Origin: Burkholderia vietnamiensis LMG 10929 | GTDB lineage: Bacteria > Pseudomonadota > Gammaproteobacteria > Burkholderiales > Burkholderiaceae | NCBI RefSeq assembly: GCF_000959445.1 | Contig: NZ_CP009632.1 | Coordinates: 868,001 to 932,000 of the forward strand | DNA length: 64,000 nt | Reading direction: 5' to 3' | Shown here: positions 26,701 to 35,172 of the stretch, in pieces | Position numbering within the stretch: the stretch's first letter is position 1 | How the letters are laid out: every line of letters starts with the position of its first letter | Program-made: the position numbers and the translations under genes | Notes under the pieces: model-generated | Database searches by the model: none | Told to the model about the DNA's origin: nothing | What the model saw: only the letters and a program-made list of their open reading frames with translations

Positions 26701-27111
26701 CGCGGCCGACTGGCGGCCCATCGCGAGCGCCGTGTTGCCTTGCGCGAGCGCCACCGTGCCGATCGCGGTCGCCGAGTTCGCGAGCGCCTGCGCGCCGACG
26801 CCGATCGCAATACCGCCGCCGCTGCTCGAGCCGCCCTGGCTGCCGGCGTTCGACTGGTCGCCGATCGCGATGCCGCTGGAACCGGCCTTCGCGTTCGCGC
26901 CCGACGTGAAGTTCGTGCTGCTGGTCGCGACGTACGTGCCGCTCTTCGTCGCGACGCACAACGGGTTCGTGCCGTCGATGCATTGCCCGGTCAACGCGTT
27001 GTCCGGATTGCCGCGGTCGACGAAGTTGTCGGCGTGGGCAGCCCCCGCGACCAGCACACCTGCGCTTGCGAACATGGCGGCGACGAGCGCCGAGATCTGG
27101 TTCCTCTGCAT
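23734..27111 (-). CDS. Trimeric autotransporter adhesin, YadA-like
   Basis: The product has 1125 residues. A signal peptide ends near AHA at residue 27. The head (about 75-220) has many SxAIG/AxAIG left-handed-roll repeats such as GIAIGVGAQA, SIALGHSALA and SVAIGAGAQT. Ten DAVN neck/stalk motifs follow (for example TDAVNVEQL, TDAVNGAQL, TDAVNVKQL), separated by coiled-coil stalk. The last 70 residues form the YadA membrane anchor, GFAAGYSYVTESNRWVVKASV to the terminal Phe of VVGAGYQF. Such proteins trimerise and mediate adhesion, aggregation or serum resistance. The gene is intact, monocistronic and ends at a hairpin terminator. Confidence 0.96.
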   Translation of the reverse strand: MQRNQISALVAAMFASAGVLVAGAAHADNFVDRGNPDNALTGQCIDGTNPLCVATKSGTYVATSSTNFTSGANAKAGSSGIAIGDQSNAGSQGGSSSGGGIAIGVGAQALANSATAIGTVALAQGNTALAMGRQSAAIGDYSMALGNVADAHGTSSIALGHSALASGDRSIAIGGANPTTSDGVSNGASYDAATQTRAGGTQSVAIGAGAQTNDNNQVAIGSGSIGANNGGTPVFGGTAAPVGGAVSFGSVGHERQIRNVAAGAADTDAVNVEQLKNVNGTLSTGIANVDARVTSVGNTLSTSIASVDQRVTNVGNSLSTSIVTATQNVVKYTDDSHAAIALDGASGTTISGLAAGVADTDAVNVGQLKGTVAPLQTSLSTAVGNITNLQNNVTGLSASLSTAASNIGGLQAADARNVKYDGASGFDSVTFAGPNGTTLHNVADGVAANDAVNVGQLGKATDTLNQSIANVGNSVTKLGDQVNVNTGNIAALQQDALQWNAGLGTYDASHGGNGPQRIGNLAAGRDGTDAVNVDQLNAAIHDGTSQLDALAVKYDDASKRQVSLGAGNGGVPVRVTNVAEGSVSAGSTDAVNGAQLRRATDATAAALGGGATANADGSLGAPSYRVGGDAFNNVGDALTNLDGRVGSNTTTLENHETRLGDAETHIAGNTTAIAGLQKDALQFDPTLGAYSAARDGAPTQLTNVADGRIAAGSTDAVNGGQLYGVKTDLEQQITQVSNQTGEAVKNVVKYDVDGNGNRLNSVSLVGGNANAAVVLKNVAAGTDDTDAVNVKQLKSVQSNLDQLGALAVQYDDASKSSITLGGAGGTRITNVKAGALNATSTDAVNGSQLYATNQQVAQNTTDISNLQSNVTNIANGRAGLVQQQDANGAITVGKDSGGTSVNFAGTSGDRVLSGVAAGVNANDAVNMAQFNSALNTAAANDRIRAAATDANTTWIARADAGSIGSTATATGKNAVAVGQGSVADRDNSFSVGAQGNERQITNVAAGTAPTDAVNVQQLNDNLNAASTQAKGYTDQRVGQVYNAFNDLKKDMYGGVASAMAVAGLPQPTGAGRSMVSAATSNYHGQQGFAAGYSYVTESNRWVVKASVTGNTRSDFGAVVGAGYQF

Positions 27112-28097
27112 TTTCTGCTCCGTTATGTGGCTTATGGTTTATGGACTACTTACGTTCATTCACACCGTCGAATCCGACTTCTCGTTGCTCGGGCGGCGCA
27201 CCGGTCTGTGTTTCACCCTTTACCAGAACATCAGTAATGCGAAGTTCAGGTTATGGACGAGTTCGTCCCGGCCGATTCTCGCGATTCAGCCTGCTGCAAT
27301 TGACAATCCGAATGGGACGCACCGCGCGGCGCGACTAACCCCGTATTTTCTATTTCATCCGTCGCGCCCCGACCGACTGCTTTACGCGACACATTGTTAC
27401 CAAGGCAATTCGTTCTGCACCGCTAATGCAGATGCGAAGATTGCCGCGCCGAATATGTATCGTGGTACACACCGATAAGCGGAACCGATTTGGTTTCCTC
27501 AGCGCCGGACTCCTTTGCCAGACCGACCGACCCGGTGAATCGATTCGCCATCCAAAGTTCGGACGAATTATGGGACAGCACCTTGCGTTCGAGAAGATGC
27601 CATTCTTTATAAAATGACAAATCCTTAATTTTCAATGCCTTACGTTACAAAAACGGCATGCGCAAACGATTGCGCATTTCCGCGATCAATAAAAATGTTT
27701 TCTGAAGCGGACAAATACTTTGCCGGAGCGAATCCGAGGGAAACGCAATCAAGTTAAAAAACGTAAAACCGAAAGACCTTCCTGCGGTACTTTCGCTACG
27801 CGTCCGAATAATCCATGCCGTTACTCTGGCGAGGATTCGAATCTCCCCCTACAATTCCATTCGCATCGATTCCGGTCGCGACCATGATCTGCCGCTTTAT
27901 CGCGTCAGCAATAGAAAGAGACAACGCCGGGTATTGGGCCGAGATACTGCCTGCCGTGCAGACCGGCCGATTCTGTTTGTCGATGCGCGCGTGCCGCGCC
28001 CGTTCGTGAAGCCATGTCGCAGCTTCCGACGATTTTCCCGCAGTGGAATCGATACGCACGGCAACGCAGCCCGCGGCACTTCCCGAACAGGTAAACG
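27112..28097. other. Long AT-richer promoter region of the autotransporter and response regulator
   Basis: These 986 bp between the two divergent genes are clearly lower in GC than the surroundings, as is common for H-NS-type silenced adhesin promoters. A 70-codon minus-strand frame at 27423-27635 has no recognisable family. A tRNA T-arm-like GGATTCGAATC occurs near 27833 but no tRNA can be folded around it. I see no further feature. Confidence 0.45.
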
Positions 28098-28913
28098 ATG
28101 CAGCCCTCGACATCCGTATTGAGCAATGCCCATATCCTGATCGCCGACGATCAGCCCGACCAGTTGCGCTTGCTGGTCGACCTTCTGCGCGACACCGGGT
28201 GCCGGATCAGCATCGCGCACGACGGCGTGCAGGCGTGCCAGCGCGCGCAGGCGCTGTTGCCCGATCTCGTGCTGATGGACGTGCGGATGCCGCGCATGGA
28301 CGGGTTCACCGCGTGCCGGCGGCTGGCGGCCGACCCGCTGACGAGCGCGATCCCGGTGATCTTCCTGACGGTGGCCGGCGAACTGCACGAGCGCATCGAA
28401 GGGCTCGAGATCGGCGGCGTCGATTACATCGTCAAGCCGTTCGAGCCCGCCGAAGTCATCGCGCGGATCCGCGTGCAGCTGATGCGGATGCGGCGCCCGC
28501 TGCCGGGCGAGGCATCGGCCGCGCCCACCGTGGCTGCGGCCGGCAGGGACGACGGCATCATCGTGCGCGCGGCGATCCGCCACCTGTCGCGCTCACTGCA
28601 CGAGCCGCCGACGGTGGAGCAACTGGCGCGCGCGGTCGGCACGCACGAGAAGCGCCTGTCGCGCGCGTTTCGCGACAATCTCGGGCAGACGGTGTTCGAA
28701 TACGTGCGCCACGAGCGGCTGCGCGTCGCGCGCGATCTGCTGGATTCGACGTCGCTCAGCATCGCCAACATCGCGAAGGAGATCGGCTTTGCGACGCCCG
28801 CGAATTTCGCCACCGCGTTCCGCGAACGGTTCGGCATCACGCCGACCGAATGGCGCAGGCAGCGCGTCGCGGCAGCGCCCGCGACCGGCCGCAAGCGGGA
28901 ACGCGACGCGTAA
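28098..28913 (+). CDS. Response regulator with AraC-type output domain
   Basis: The product has 271 residues. The receiver domain (about 10-130) has the acidic pair in ILIADDQPDQ, phospho-acceptor Asp61 in LVLMDVRMPRMDGF, and the Lys in YIVKPFEPAEV. The C-terminal domain (about 155-258) is AraC-like with two helix-turn-helix units (TVEQLARAVGTHEKRLSRAFRDNLGQTVFEYVRHERL and SIANIAKEIGFATPANFATAFRERFGITPTEWRR). It is divergent from the adhesin gene and may control it. AGG stands ahead of the ATG. No kinase gene is adjacent. Confidence 0.92.
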   Translation: MQPSTSVLSNAHILIADDQPDQLRLLVDLLRDTGCRISIAHDGVQACQRAQALLPDLVLMDVRMPRMDGFTACRRLAADPLTSAIPVIFLTVAGELHERIEGLEIGGVDYIVKPFEPAEVIARIRVQLMRMRRPLPGEASAAPTVAAAGRDDGIIVRAAIRHLSRSLHEPPTVEQLARAVGTHEKRLSRAFRDNLGQTVFEYVRHERLRVARDLLDSTSLSIANIAKEIGFATPANFATAFRERFGITPTEWRRQRVAAAPATGRKRERDA

Positions 28914-29241
28914 CCGCGGCAGCAACGACGGCCGCGGCTGCCCGCCCTGTTTCGCCCTTGGCAGCCCGTGCGTGCATTGCCGAATCCCCACACCGCGAAC
29001 GAGTGATAGCCGCTCACGACGAGACGCGCGAACAAGTTGGCGACTTTCATCGCGAAGCGCCGTTGGCATAGCTCGTAGTGCACACCTGCGCCCGCCATCG
29101 GCCGAATGAAGTCGTATGAAGAAGTGTCCGATCAAGCGAGCCGAAGACGACGCGCACCAGCCCCATGAATCACGACGCCCGATGCTGCCCGCGCCGCGCT
29201 GGCGCTGGTACCATACGCCAGCCTCTCTACCGGAACCCGCG
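28914..29241. other. Intergenic region before the LysR gene
   Basis: These 328 bp contain no supported gene. An in-frame upstream extension of the LysR gene (from 29116) reads as non-coding. Confidence 0.35.
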
Positions 29242-30150
29242 ATGAAGCTGTCATTCGAAGCGCTCGAAGCCCTGGACGCGATCGACCGCACCGGCACGTT
29301 TGCCGAAGCGGCGGAGCTGCTGCACCGCGTGCCGTCCGCGCTGACCTATCAAGTGCAGAAACTCGAGAGCGACCTCGGCATCGCGCTGTTCGACCGCAGC
29401 GGACGACGCGCGAAGCTCACGCATGCGGGCCGCGTCGTCGTCGAGGAAGGCCGGCGCCTGCTGCGCGCGGCCGAACAGCTCGAGCTGAAGGCGCTGCGCG
29501 TGCAACAGGGCTGGGAAACGGAAGTGCGCGTCTGCATCGACGAAATCCTGCCGTTCGACTCGCTGTGGCCGTACGTCCATCGCTTCTATGCGCTCGGGAT
29601 GGACACGCGGCTGCGGCTGTCGACCGAAGTGCTCGGCGGCGCGTGGGACGCGCTGATTTCGCGTCGCGCCGATCTCGTCGTCGGCGCGGCCGGCGAGCCG
29701 CCCGAGCTGCCGGACATCATCGCGCGGCCGATCGGCTCGCTCAAGCACGTGTTCGCGGTCGCGCCATCGCATCCGCTCGCCGCGCTGCCCGAACCGCTGT
29801 CGATGGCCTCGGTCGTCCAGTATCGCGGCGCGGTGATCAGCGATACGTCGCGCGAATTGCAGCCGCAGTCGATCGGGATCGACCCCGGCCAGCCGTACCT
29901 CGCCGTGCCGACGCTTACCGCCAAACTGGAGGCGCAATGCGCGGGCCTCGCGGTCGGCACGCTGCCCGAATGCATCGCGGCGCCCGCGATCGCCAGCGGC
30001 AAGCTCGTCGCGCGCGAGGTGACCGGCATGCGCGATACCACGCACTGCTATCTCGCATGGCGCGGCGACGAAGCCGGACGCGCACTGCACTGGTGGGTCG
30101 AGCAACTCGACAAACCCCACCTCGTCGATTGCTTCACGGCGCCGCACTGA
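29242..30150 (+). CDS. LysR-family regulator, YhaJ-like
   Basis: The product has 302 residues. The winged helix is at about 3-60 (LSFEALEALDAIDRTGTFAEAAELLHRVPSALTYQVQKLESDLG). The effector domain contains IDEILPFDSLWPYV, ISRRADLVVGAAGEPP and AGLAVGTLPECIA, which I associate with the E. coli YhaJ subgroup. YhaJ responds to aromatic nitro or phenolic compounds and activates yqjF, a DoxX-family gene. Notably a DoxX gene lies 361 bp downstream here, though convergent. Homology suggests ATG 29242. Confidence 0.88.
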   Translation: MKLSFEALEALDAIDRTGTFAEAAELLHRVPSALTYQVQKLESDLGIALFDRSGRRAKLTHAGRVVVEEGRRLLRAAEQLELKALRVQQGWETEVRVCIDEILPFDSLWPYVHRFYALGMDTRLRLSTEVLGGAWDALISRRADLVVGAAGEPPELPDIIARPIGSLKHVFAVAPSHPLAALPEPLSMASVVQYRGAVISDTSRELQPQSIGIDPGQPYLAVPTLTAKLEAQCAGLAVGTLPECIAAPAIASGKLVAREVTGMRDTTHCYLAWRGDEAGRALHWWVEQLDKPHLVDCFTAPH

Positions 30151-30510
30151 CGCTGCCGTTCGACGGCCCGCACGCGGGCGCGTTCGCCCTGCGGGGCACG
30201 CATGATGCGCGACCACGCCCGCTTCCACGCACGGCCTCGTGCGCCCCATGCCGATCGTCTGACACGCCGCTCAGGGCTTTAATCGGCGTGACCTCTGCCC
30301 CAGCTGCATCACGCTGCTCTCAGCTCCCGCGTGTGCCCGGCCGACAGCGCCGCGCGACCCTGCCGGCGTCAGCCGAGCGTATCGTGCAGGCGCTTCATCT
30401 CCTTCTCGAGCCACCCGATCAGGCTGAACGACGCGTGGGGCTTCTCGGCCGGCGGAACCAGCATCCTCTCCTCGGCAGCGTTATGTTTCGCAGCCGCGCC
30501 TGCGCTCGCG
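30151..30510. other. Intergenic region with one possible small ORF
   Basis: These 360 bp separate the convergent LysR and DoxX genes. A 31-codon minus-strand frame (30369-30464, MLVPPAEKPHASFSLIGWLE...) follows directly on GAGGAGAGG. It has protein-like composition (amphipathic helix with KEMKRLHD) and lies downstream of DoxX on the same strand, but the ribosome-binding spacing is too short to be sure. Confidence 0.35.
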
Positions 30511-30948
30511 CTACGCGCGTCGAAGCGGGATGCGCGGCAGCGCATAGCGGCCGGCGCCGGCGATCGCGATCGTGCCGAATAGGATCAGCAGCATCCACGC
30601 GAACTGCCCGTCGCGCAGCGACCAGTCGGGATGCACGAACACCAGCGCGACGACGGTGATGATCATCACCGGCAACGCGGCGAGCCTCGGCCACAGGCCG
30701 ACGATCATGAAGATCGGGCACACGACTTCCGCGAAGATCGCGAACAGGATCGACAGCGTGCGCCCGAGATGGAACGGGTCCTCGATCGCGGCCGCTTCGG
30801 CCGTGTAGTGGACGAGCTTCGGCAAGCCGTGCACGACGAGCAACAGCAGGCTTGCGCTGACGCGCAGGAACAGCAGGCCGAGATCGACGGCCATGCGGGC
30901 GGGAGCGGGAGCGGGAGCGGGAGCGGGAGCGGATTGAGCAGGATTCAT
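30511..30948 (-). CDS. DoxX family membrane protein
   Basis: The product has 145 residues with four transmembrane segments: LGLLFLRVSASLLLLVVHGLPKL, LSILFAIFAEVVCPIFMIVGLW, ALPVMIITVVALVFVH and FAWMLLILFGTIAIAGAGRYAL. The LRxxxxxxLxxHGxPK start is typical of DoxX/YqjF. Members are linked to quinone or thiosulphate redox chemistry. A Pro-Ala repeat (APAPAPAPAPA) encoded by five exact hexamers precedes the first helix. The promoter holds a triple TTCAG-type repeat centred about 165 bp upstream. It lies downstream of the winged-helix ATPase gene on the same strand. Confidence 0.88.
   Translation of the reverse strand: MNPAQSAPAPAPAPAPARMAVDLGLLFLRVSASLLLLVVHGLPKLVHYTAEAAAIEDPFHLGRTLSILFAIFAEVVCPIFMIVGLWPRLAALPVMIITVVALVFVHPDWSLRDGQFAWMLLILFGTIAIAGAGRYALPRIPLRRA
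30901..30930. repeat. Hexanucleotide repeat (GGGAGC)x5 in DoxX gene
   Basis: Five exact tandem copies encode a Pro-Ala string near the DoxX N-terminus. Because the unit is six bases, copy-number change would alter tail length without shifting the frame. Confidence 0.85.
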
Positions 30949-31099
30949 GTAACGGTCGTCCGGATGGGCGGATGAGGCGCCGACGCGCCCGTTCGGTGGC
31001 GTCACGCCACCGCGAGCGAACGCGGGCGATCGCGGCACGCACGCCGACATGCGGCCTGCGTGCGCCGTTCGCACAATCTACGCGCGCGAACCGGCGCCG

Positions 31100-31125
31100 T
31101 CCTGTAGCCGGACTGAAACGTCCTG
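31100..31125 (-). promoter_or_regulatory. Triple TTCAG-type direct repeat, DoxX promoter
   Basis: On the minus strand: TTCAG (31125-31121), TTCAG (31115-31111) and TACAG (31104-31100), start-to-start spacing 10 and 11 bp. A TAGATT hexamer follows 19 bp later. The same architecture precedes three other units in this window. The last repeat ends 151 bp before the DoxX start. Confidence 0.7.
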
Positions 31126-31139
31126 AAGCCTGCGCGGCG

Positions 31140-32936
31140 TTACGGTTCGCGCGACTGCGCGTCGGCGTCGAGCGCATCGTGGCCGAGGCGATGCACCTGC
31201 AGCCATGCGTGATGTGCCGCCTGCGTCGAGCCGCCGGTATGAGCGAGCGCCGCCGCGTACGCGGCGAGCAAGCGCACGCGCGCATCGGCGCAGGCCGGCG
31301 TCACGTCGGCGTCCTGCATCGCGTCGAGCGCCACGCGTGCGCGTTCGCGGCATTCGTCGACGAGCGACAGGTCGAACAGGCACGGCACCGCCACCGCGGC
31401 GAGGTCGATGCCGAGCGCGCGGTCACCGCCCGTCGAGAATGCCCAGTCGAGCGCGGCGCGCAGGTTGCCGAGCTCGCGCCGCACGACTTCGAGCCGCACG
31501 CTGCCACCCGCGCCGTTGCCGCGCCCGCCGGGCGCGTGCCTGAACAACTTCAGGAAGTAGCACAGATGCGAGCGCGCCGCTGCCGCATACTCGCCGTGCG
31601 CCTCGAGCTGCTGCCGTGCATAGGCGCGGGTGGTCGTGAGCAGCCGGTAGCGCGGGCCGCCTTGCGAGGTCTCGAGGATCAGCAGCGACTTCGACACAAG
31701 GCCGGCGATCGTATCGAGCAGATCGGTGCCGGACGGCCCGTTCGCGCCGACGACCTCGCGCACGGCCTCGATCGTGAAGCTGTCGCGGAACACGCCGAGC
31801 CAGCGCAACAGCAGCTGCTCGTCGTCGCCGAGCAGCCGGTAGCTCCAGTCGTACATCGCCTGCAGCGTCTGGTGGCGCGGCAACGCCGTGCGAAACCCGC
31901 CGGTCAACAGCCTGAAGTGATCGTCGAGATGCGCGGCCAGCACGTCGATGCCGAGCACGGCGGCGCGCGCGGCCGCCAGCTCGATCGCGAGCGGCAGCCC
32001 GTCGAGCCGGCGACACACCGATGCCATCAGCGCGAGGCTGCGTTCATCCAGCGGAAAGCGCGGATCGGCCGCACGCGCGCGCGCCGCGAACAACTGCACG
32101 GCGCTCGCGTTCATCGCATCGCGCGGGTCGGCGTCGGCAGCGGGCACGTCGAGCGGCGGCACCGGGCACACGCGCTCGCCATGGATGCGCAGCGCCTCGC
32201 GGCTGGTCGCGAGCACGCTCAGCCCGTCGTCGGCATCGGTCAGCGCGCTCGCGATCCGGGCGGCGGCGTCGAGCAGGTGTTCGCAATTGTCGAGCACGAG
32301 CAGCATCCGGCGCCGCGCGACACTGGCCAGCACGGCTTCGAGTGTCAGCGAGCCGGCCGGCTGCGCGATGCCGAACGCGCTGGCGAGCGCGTCGGGCACG
32401 AAGTTCGAGCAGGCCACCGTGGCCAGCGACACGAACACCGTCCCTTCCGGGAACCGCTCTTGCGCACGCGCGGCCGCCTCGATCGCGACGCGCGTCTTGC
32501 CGATCCCGCCGGCGCCCACCAGCGTGACGACGCGCGCGACTTGCAGCGCGGCCTGCACGTCGGCCAGCATCGTTTCGCGGCCGAACAGCGCACCGGGCAC
32601 CATGGCCGGGCGCAGCGTCTCCGTGCGCACCGGCGGCTCGGCGTCGTCCCGCTCGACCACCAGCCGGTAGCCGCGGCCCGGCACCGTCACGATCAGGTTG
32701 CGGTCGGCGGCCAGCGCCTTGCGCAGCGACGCGATATGCACCTGCAGGTTGTTTTCTTCGACCACGGTATGCGGCCAGACGCGCTGCATGATTTCATCTT
32801 TCGATACTAGCGCCCCGTCCGCCCGAATCAATAATTCGAGAATTTCGAATGCGCGGCTGCCGATACGCAGCAGCGTGCCGTTCGAACGAATTTCACGTCT
32901 GTCGAGAAAAACGTGAAGTGTTCCAATCCGGATCAT
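31140..32936 (-). CDS. Winged-helix (OmpR-type) regulator fused to STAND-like ATPase
   Basis: The product has 598 residues. An OmpR/PhoB-type winged helix occupies about 1-95 (SKDEIMQRVWPHTVVEENNLQVHIASLRKALAADRNLIVTVPGRGYRL). Walker A GAGGIGKT is at 141-148, with a Walker B-like LLVLDNCEH further on; the rest is helical and ends soon after the ATPase, shorter than the paralogue at 57-60 kb. Such one-component ATPases bind signals through the C-terminal part. It is flanked by DoxX (downstream, same strand) and DUF3331/hydrolase. I infer it may bind the TTCAG repeats. Confidence 0.87.
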   Translation of the reverse strand: MIRIGTLHVFLDRREIRSNGTLLRIGSRAFEILELLIRADGALVSKDEIMQRVWPHTVVEENNLQVHIASLRKALAADRNLIVTVPGRGYRLVVERDDAEPPVRTETLRPAMVPGALFGRETMLADVQAALQVARVVTLVGAGGIGKTRVAIEAAARAQERFPEGTVFVSLATVACSNFVPDALASAFGIAQPAGSLTLEAVLASVARRRMLLVLDNCEHLLDAAARIASALTDADDGLSVLATSREALRIHGERVCPVPPLDVPAADADPRDAMNASAVQLFAARARAADPRFPLDERSLALMASVCRRLDGLPLAIELAAARAAVLGIDVLAAHLDDHFRLLTGGFRTALPRHQTLQAMYDWSYRLLGDDEQLLLRWLGVFRDSFTIEAVREVVGANGPSGTDLLDTIAGLVSKSLLILETSQGGPRYRLLTTTRAYARQQLEAHGEYAAAARSHLCYFLKLFRHAPGGRGNGAGGSVRLEVVRRELGNLRAALDWAFSTGGDRALGIDLAAVAVPCLFDLSLVDECRERARVALDAMQDADVTPACADARVRLLAAYAAALAHTGGSTQAAHHAWLQVHRLGHDALDADAQSREP

Positions 32937-33256
32937 GAGAATTTCGCGTTGGTGACGGTCAACCGCGCGCCGCGGGGGCAGCGCGCGTATCCGGCGTCAA
33001 TGCTACGGTATTTGCATGATCGAATGATTCAAATTATCCGAATGGAACGATCGCATTTTTTGAAATGACCGGAAATTGGTAAATACCGGTATTGGATTCG
33101 CCGAATCGGCCAGCGCCTCGCGCAGGCGCGTTTCACGCATGAAAGCGGGGCTGCGTCGATGAATTTATCGGCCAATATGCGATGAAAAGGCATTCGGCCG
33201 AATGCCGATTTTTATTCGTCCAACGAATACCGGTCGATCGGCTCCCCAGCGTCGCG
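32937..33256. other. Promoter region of the winged-helix ATPase gene
   Basis: These 320 bp are AT-richer than the flanking genes, which is the only visible feature. No TTCAG triplet is seen, and no gene is supported. Confidence 0.35.
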
Positions 33257-33682
33257 TCACGCGTGCGGCTGCCGCACGGCGAAGCGGTCGAGCGCCGCCG
33301 CGAGGATCATCTCGCGGCAGTTGGCCGGGCGCTTCGCGCCGCGCCATTGCGGCTTGTAGATCGCGTCGCCGGTCGCGATCGGCAGCCCGGTGAGCGCGCA
33401 GCGGCCGCGCGAGCGTGCCTTCGCGCTGATCCAGCGCTGCTCGTCGTAGCGGCAGTGGGTCGAGTCGCTCCACGACACCAGCACCGACGAATCGGTCTGC
33501 CGTTCGGCGGCGATGATCGCGCTGCGGCGCCGCGCGTCGCCGCTCGACGGGATCGGCGGGTCGTCCCGATGAAGGCGGCTGCGGCCGTCCGTCTGCGCGG
33601 CGCGCGGCATCGGCCGCAGCCCTGCGACGGGCGACGGCCCGAGCGATGTGATCATCAGCTCCCAACGAGTGAACGCGTCCAT
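33257..33682 (-). CDS. DUF3331 family protein
   Basis: The product has 141 residues. The second half has the DUF3331 pattern: VLVSWSDSTHCRYDEQRWISAKARSRGRCALTGLPIATGDAIYKPQWRG with the CALTG and RPANCREMILAAAL elements. The family is found mainly in Burkholderia and relatives and its function is unknown. ATG 33682 is chosen as the first start after the upstream stop-free but non-coding extension; no strong ribosome-binding site is seen. Its promoter has TGCAG and TTCAG 10 bp apart with a -10-like TATCGT in register. Confidence 0.8.
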   Translation of the reverse strand: MDAFTRWELMITSLGPSPVAGLRPMPRAAQTDGRSRLHRDDPPIPSSGDARRRSAIIAAERQTDSSVLVSWSDSTHCRYDEQRWISAKARSRGRCALTGLPIATGDAIYKPQWRGAKRPANCREMILAAALDRFAVRQPHA

Positions 33683-33842
33683 GGCGGCATATCCAGGCAA
33701 GTAACGGGCGGGCCCGCGATTCGGTGATCCGGGCGATCCGGGCTCGTTCGCGTCGCGCGGCGCGGGTTGCGGCCGACGCCAGCTGACGCCAGCCGACGCG
33801 ACGTGCGCCGGGCGGCCCGATGTCGACGATAGTCGCCGTCCG

Positions 33843-33878
33843 CTGAAGAGTCTCGGTGACGGACTGAATTGTTCTGCA
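33843..33878 (-). promoter_or_regulatory. TTCAG-type repeat array, DUF3331 promoter
   Basis: On the minus strand: TGCAG (33878-33874), TTCAG (33868-33864), a degenerate third site ACCGA in register (33857-33853) and TTCAG (33847-33843). A TATCGT hexamer lies 21 bp after the third position, the same geometry as in the other arrays. Confidence 0.5.
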
Positions 33879-33907
33879 GCGCGGCCTCTCGCTCGCGCGC
33901 GGGCGCG

Positions 33908-33933
33908 TTCAAGAAAATTCAGCCGGATTTCAG
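33908..33933 (+). promoter_or_regulatory. Triple TTCAG-type direct repeat, hydrolase promoter
   Basis: TTCAA (33908), TTCAG (33918) and TTCAG (33929), spaced 10 and 11 bp, followed 22 bp later by TACGCT. The last repeat ends 166 bp before the first hydrolase start codon. Confidence 0.7.
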
Positions 33934-34099
33934 TACGGCGCTCGCGGCGCCGGGATACGCTCCTGACGGCATTCGCTCGTCCGCGCCGCCTCGGCCGGCA
34001 CGTGGCGGCGCAGACCGGCCGCACGACGGGATGGCGGGGGCTGGTCGCACCGATTCACCATCCCGTGCGGCACCGCCGCCGCATATCCCAGGAGTCCAG

Positions 34100-35080
34100 A
34101 TGCATCCCGAACAAACCGATGCCGTACCGTCGGCGCGCCGCCGCGACATGCTGCTTGCGGGGGCCACGGCCGTCGCGGCAGCCGCGCTGCCCACGATGGC
34201 GGCCGCGGCCGGCAAGCCGGCCGGCAACGCCTCTTCAGCCCACCCAGGAGCTCATACGATGAACACGATCACCACGAAAGACGGCACGCAGATTTACTTC
34301 AAGGACTGGGGCGCGGGTCGCCCGGTCGTGTTCTCGCACGGCTGGCCGTTGTGCGCCGACGCGTGGGATGCGCAGATGCTGTTCCTCGTCCAGCACGGCT
34401 ATCGCGTGATCGCGCACGACCGCCGCGGCCACGGCCGGTCGAGCCAGCCGTCGCACGGCAACGACATGAACACGTACGCGGACGATCTCGCCGCGCTGCT
34501 CGACGCGCTCGACGTGCGCGAAGCCACGCTCGTCGGCCACTCCACAGGTGGCGGCGAAGTCGCGCGTTACATCGGCCGCCACGGCACGAAGCGCGTATCG
34601 AAGGCCGTGCTGATCGGCGCGGTGCCGCCGCAGATGGTGAAGTCGCCGACCAATCCGGGCGGCCTGCCGATGGACGTGTTCGACGGCATCCGCAAGAACG
34701 TCGCGGAGAATCGCTCGCAGTTCTACAAGGATCTCGCGGTGCCGTTCTTCGGCTACAACCGTCCGAACGCGAAGGTGTCGCAAGGCACGATCGACGCGTT
34801 CTGGTCGCAGGGCATGATGGGCGGCATTCACGGCCAGTACCTGTGCGTGAAGGAGTTCTCCGAAGTTGACTACACGGACGACCTGAAGAAGTTCGACGTG
34901 CCGACGCTCGTGCTGCACGGCGACGACGACCAGATCGTGCCGATCGACGATTCGGCCCGGCTGTCGTCGAAGATCGTCAAGCACGCGGTGCTGAAGGTGA
35001 TCGAAGGCGGCGCCCACGGGATGTGCGTCGTCAACGCCGATCGCATCAACGCGGAGCTGCTCGCGTTCCTGCAGGCGTAA
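34100..35080 (+). CDS. Chloroperoxidase/arylesterase-like alpha/beta hydrolase with Tat leader
   Basis: The full form has 326 residues. [27 protein letters not shown] is a Tat-type leader. The catalytic domain starts at about 54 ([20 protein letters not shown]) with HGWP oxyanion loop, nucleophile Ser148 in VGHSTGGGE, Asp in [10 protein letters not shown] and His in GGAHGM: the non-haem chloroperoxidase/arylesterase group. AGGAG precedes ATG 34100, but a second AGGAG (34246-34250) stands eight bases before ATG 34259 (Met54), so an exported and a cytoplasmic form may both be made. A triple TTCAG repeat lies in the promoter. Confidence 0.9.
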   Translation: MHPEQTDAVPSARRRDMLLAGATAVAAAALPTMAAAAGKPAGNASSAHPGAHTMNTITTKDGTQIYFKDWGAGRPVVFSHGWPLCADAWDAQMLFLVQHGYRVIAHDRRGHGRSSQPSHGNDMNTYADDLAALLDALDVREATLVGHSTGGGEVARYIGRHGTKRVSKAVLIGAVPPQMVKSPTNPGGLPMDVFDGIRKNVAENRSQFYKDLAVPFFGYNRPNAKVSQGTIDAFWSQGMMGGIHGQYLCVKEFSEVDYTDDLKKFDVPTLVLHGDDDQIVPIDDSARLSSKIVKHAVLKVIEGGAHGMCVVNADRINAELLAFLQA

Positions 35081-35172
35081 GCGTGACGTGCGTCGTCGCG
35101 GCGGCGAACCCGCCGCGACGACGCACGCCGCCACAGATTTTTCCAGGAATTTTCAGATGCGCGGCCGCGCGC

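Larger units (their letters stand above)
33683..34099. promoter_or_regulatory. Divergent promoter region, DUF3331 and hydrolase
   Basis: These 417 bp carry two copies of the TTCAG repeat array, one for each divergent gene, at 33843-33878 (minus strand) and 33908-33933 (plus strand). No gene is supported inside. Confidence 0.55.

Noticed and set aside
24466..27237. Long plus-strand frame opposite the autotransporter
   Set aside because: It is the antisense of the repeat-rich adhesin gene and has no recognisable domain or ribosome-binding site.
27828..27850. tRNA T-arm-like GGATTCGAATC
   Set aside because: Neither strand gives an acceptor stem, anticodon arm or CCA around it; the stem next to the loop does not pair properly. 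A tRNA fragment at an attachment site remains possible but is unsupported.
35141..35156. TTCCA and TTCAG 11 bp apart after the hydrolase gene
   Set aside because: Only one good repeat, and no promoter or gene faces it; it lies between convergent genes.
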